From NCBI GenBank assembly GCA_000720805.1, contig JODI01000029.1, forward strand, positions 1 through 64,000: a stretch of DNA of 64,000 nt, written 5' to 3'. Origin of the DNA: Streptomyces violaceoruber. Lineage in GTDB: Bacteria; Actinomycetota; Actinomycetes; Streptomycetales; Streptomycetaceae. Below, one piece after another: positions 63,746 through 64,000 of this stretch (position 1 is its first letter; the number at the start of each line of letters is the position of its first letter). The translations under genes and the position numbers were made by a program. The notes beneath the pieces were generated by a model. That model saw nothing but the letters and a program-made list of their open reading frames with translations. It was not told the DNA's origin and ran no database searches.

Positions 63746-64000
63746 ATGCCGCCTGGCCAGTCGAAGGTCGACTTGTACGCCGCGCTGCGGCGCGACTCCC
63801 GCGATGGCATGTCGAACCGGGCGTTGCAGTGCAAGTACGGCGTCACCTGGAGCACGGTCAACAAGGCCCTGACCTCGGCTTGGCCGCAGCCACGCACGAC
63901 AACCGCTTCGGCCCGGCCGTCGAAGCTGGATCCGTTCACGCTGCTGGAGCGACGAGATCCTGCTCATTGATCTGGACGCGACCAGGGAACAGCGCCACAC
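63746..64000 (+). pseudogene. istA: IS21-family transposase IstA, N-terminal part (window edge)
   Basis: Starts 'MPPGQSKVDLYAALRRDSRD', 'GMSNRALQCKYGVTWSTVNK' (helix-turn-helix) and 'ALTSAWPQPRTTTASARPSK', typical of actinobacterial IstA. AGGAG precedes the ATG. Near 63945 the frame ends early, while the neighbouring frame continues as 'WSDEILLIDLDATREQRH', the expected next part; one base change therefore breaks it unless the sequence is in error. The rest lies outside the window. Confidence 0.8.

Overview
The window reads as an accessory, mobile-element-rich stretch of a high-GC actinomycete chromosome, almost certainly Streptomyces. The signs are strong third-position GC, a PAS/GAF/SpoIIE phosphatase with a fused anti-sigma kinase, an IdeR/DmdR-type iron box, and a decayed tap-tpg (telomere-associated protein and terminal protein) pair at 36.2-37.7 kb. 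That pair points to a subtelomeric arm or an absorbed linear plasmid. No tRNA, rRNA or CRISPR array was seen.

Layout. 0-5.6 kb: sugar ABC transporter (permease cut by the window edge, binding lipoprotein), a LacI regulator with tandem operators, and a secreted sialidase-fold enzyme with two ricin-type carbohydrate-binding domains. 6.0-10.8 kb: a dicarboxylate/tartrate module (DctA, a twice-frameshifted glycerate kinase, LysR, tartrate dehydrogenase family enzyme) with the same LysR-type site in front of the first and last genes. 11.9-15.2 kb: siderophore ABC uptake genes with an iron box but no ATPase gene. 15.4-20.1 kb: a broken regulator, an SpoIIE phosphatase and an ADP-ribosylglycohydrolase. 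20.2-33 kb: insertion-sequence debris around a TetR/MFS pair, a GNAT, an anti-sigma-like ATPase, two NAD(P)-dependent oxidoreductases, an AraC regulator and an SMI1/KNR4 protein. 33.6-40.5 kb: PIG-L deacetylase, haloperoxidase-type hydrolase, tap-tpg relic, MerR/SDR pair, a CPCC protein and degenerate intergenic repeats.

41.2-46.4 kb holds the most striking locus: a serine hydrolase gene overlapping a 1450-residue protein that joins a caspase-like protease (His91/Cys142), a P-loop NTPase and about 14 WD40 blades. It has the architecture of a STAND-type sensor/executioner and is the best candidate for an undescribed defence or cell-death system.

47.4-54.6 kb: Tn3 relic, divergent MFS/TetR pair with duplicated operators, helicase-associated-domain and DUF6262-like relics, a secreted peptidoglycan-binding protein, a PGRP-type amidase and an ArsR-like regulator. 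54.8-62.3 kb: a dense cluster of TGCGCA palindromes, then a ku gene split into two pieces 6.7 kb apart. The interruption contains a tyrosine recombinase that is itself split by a further insert carrying an Lrp fragment, an aldo/keto reductase, a molybdopterin-enzyme fragment and a Tn554-like tnpA-tnpB pair. 62.3-64 kb: a cupin-like gene, a truncated LacI regulator and the left end of an IS21-family element running off the window.

Many genes here are fragments. Where a gene is called broken, the frame changes were read directly from the sequence, but sequencing error cannot be excluded without the reads.
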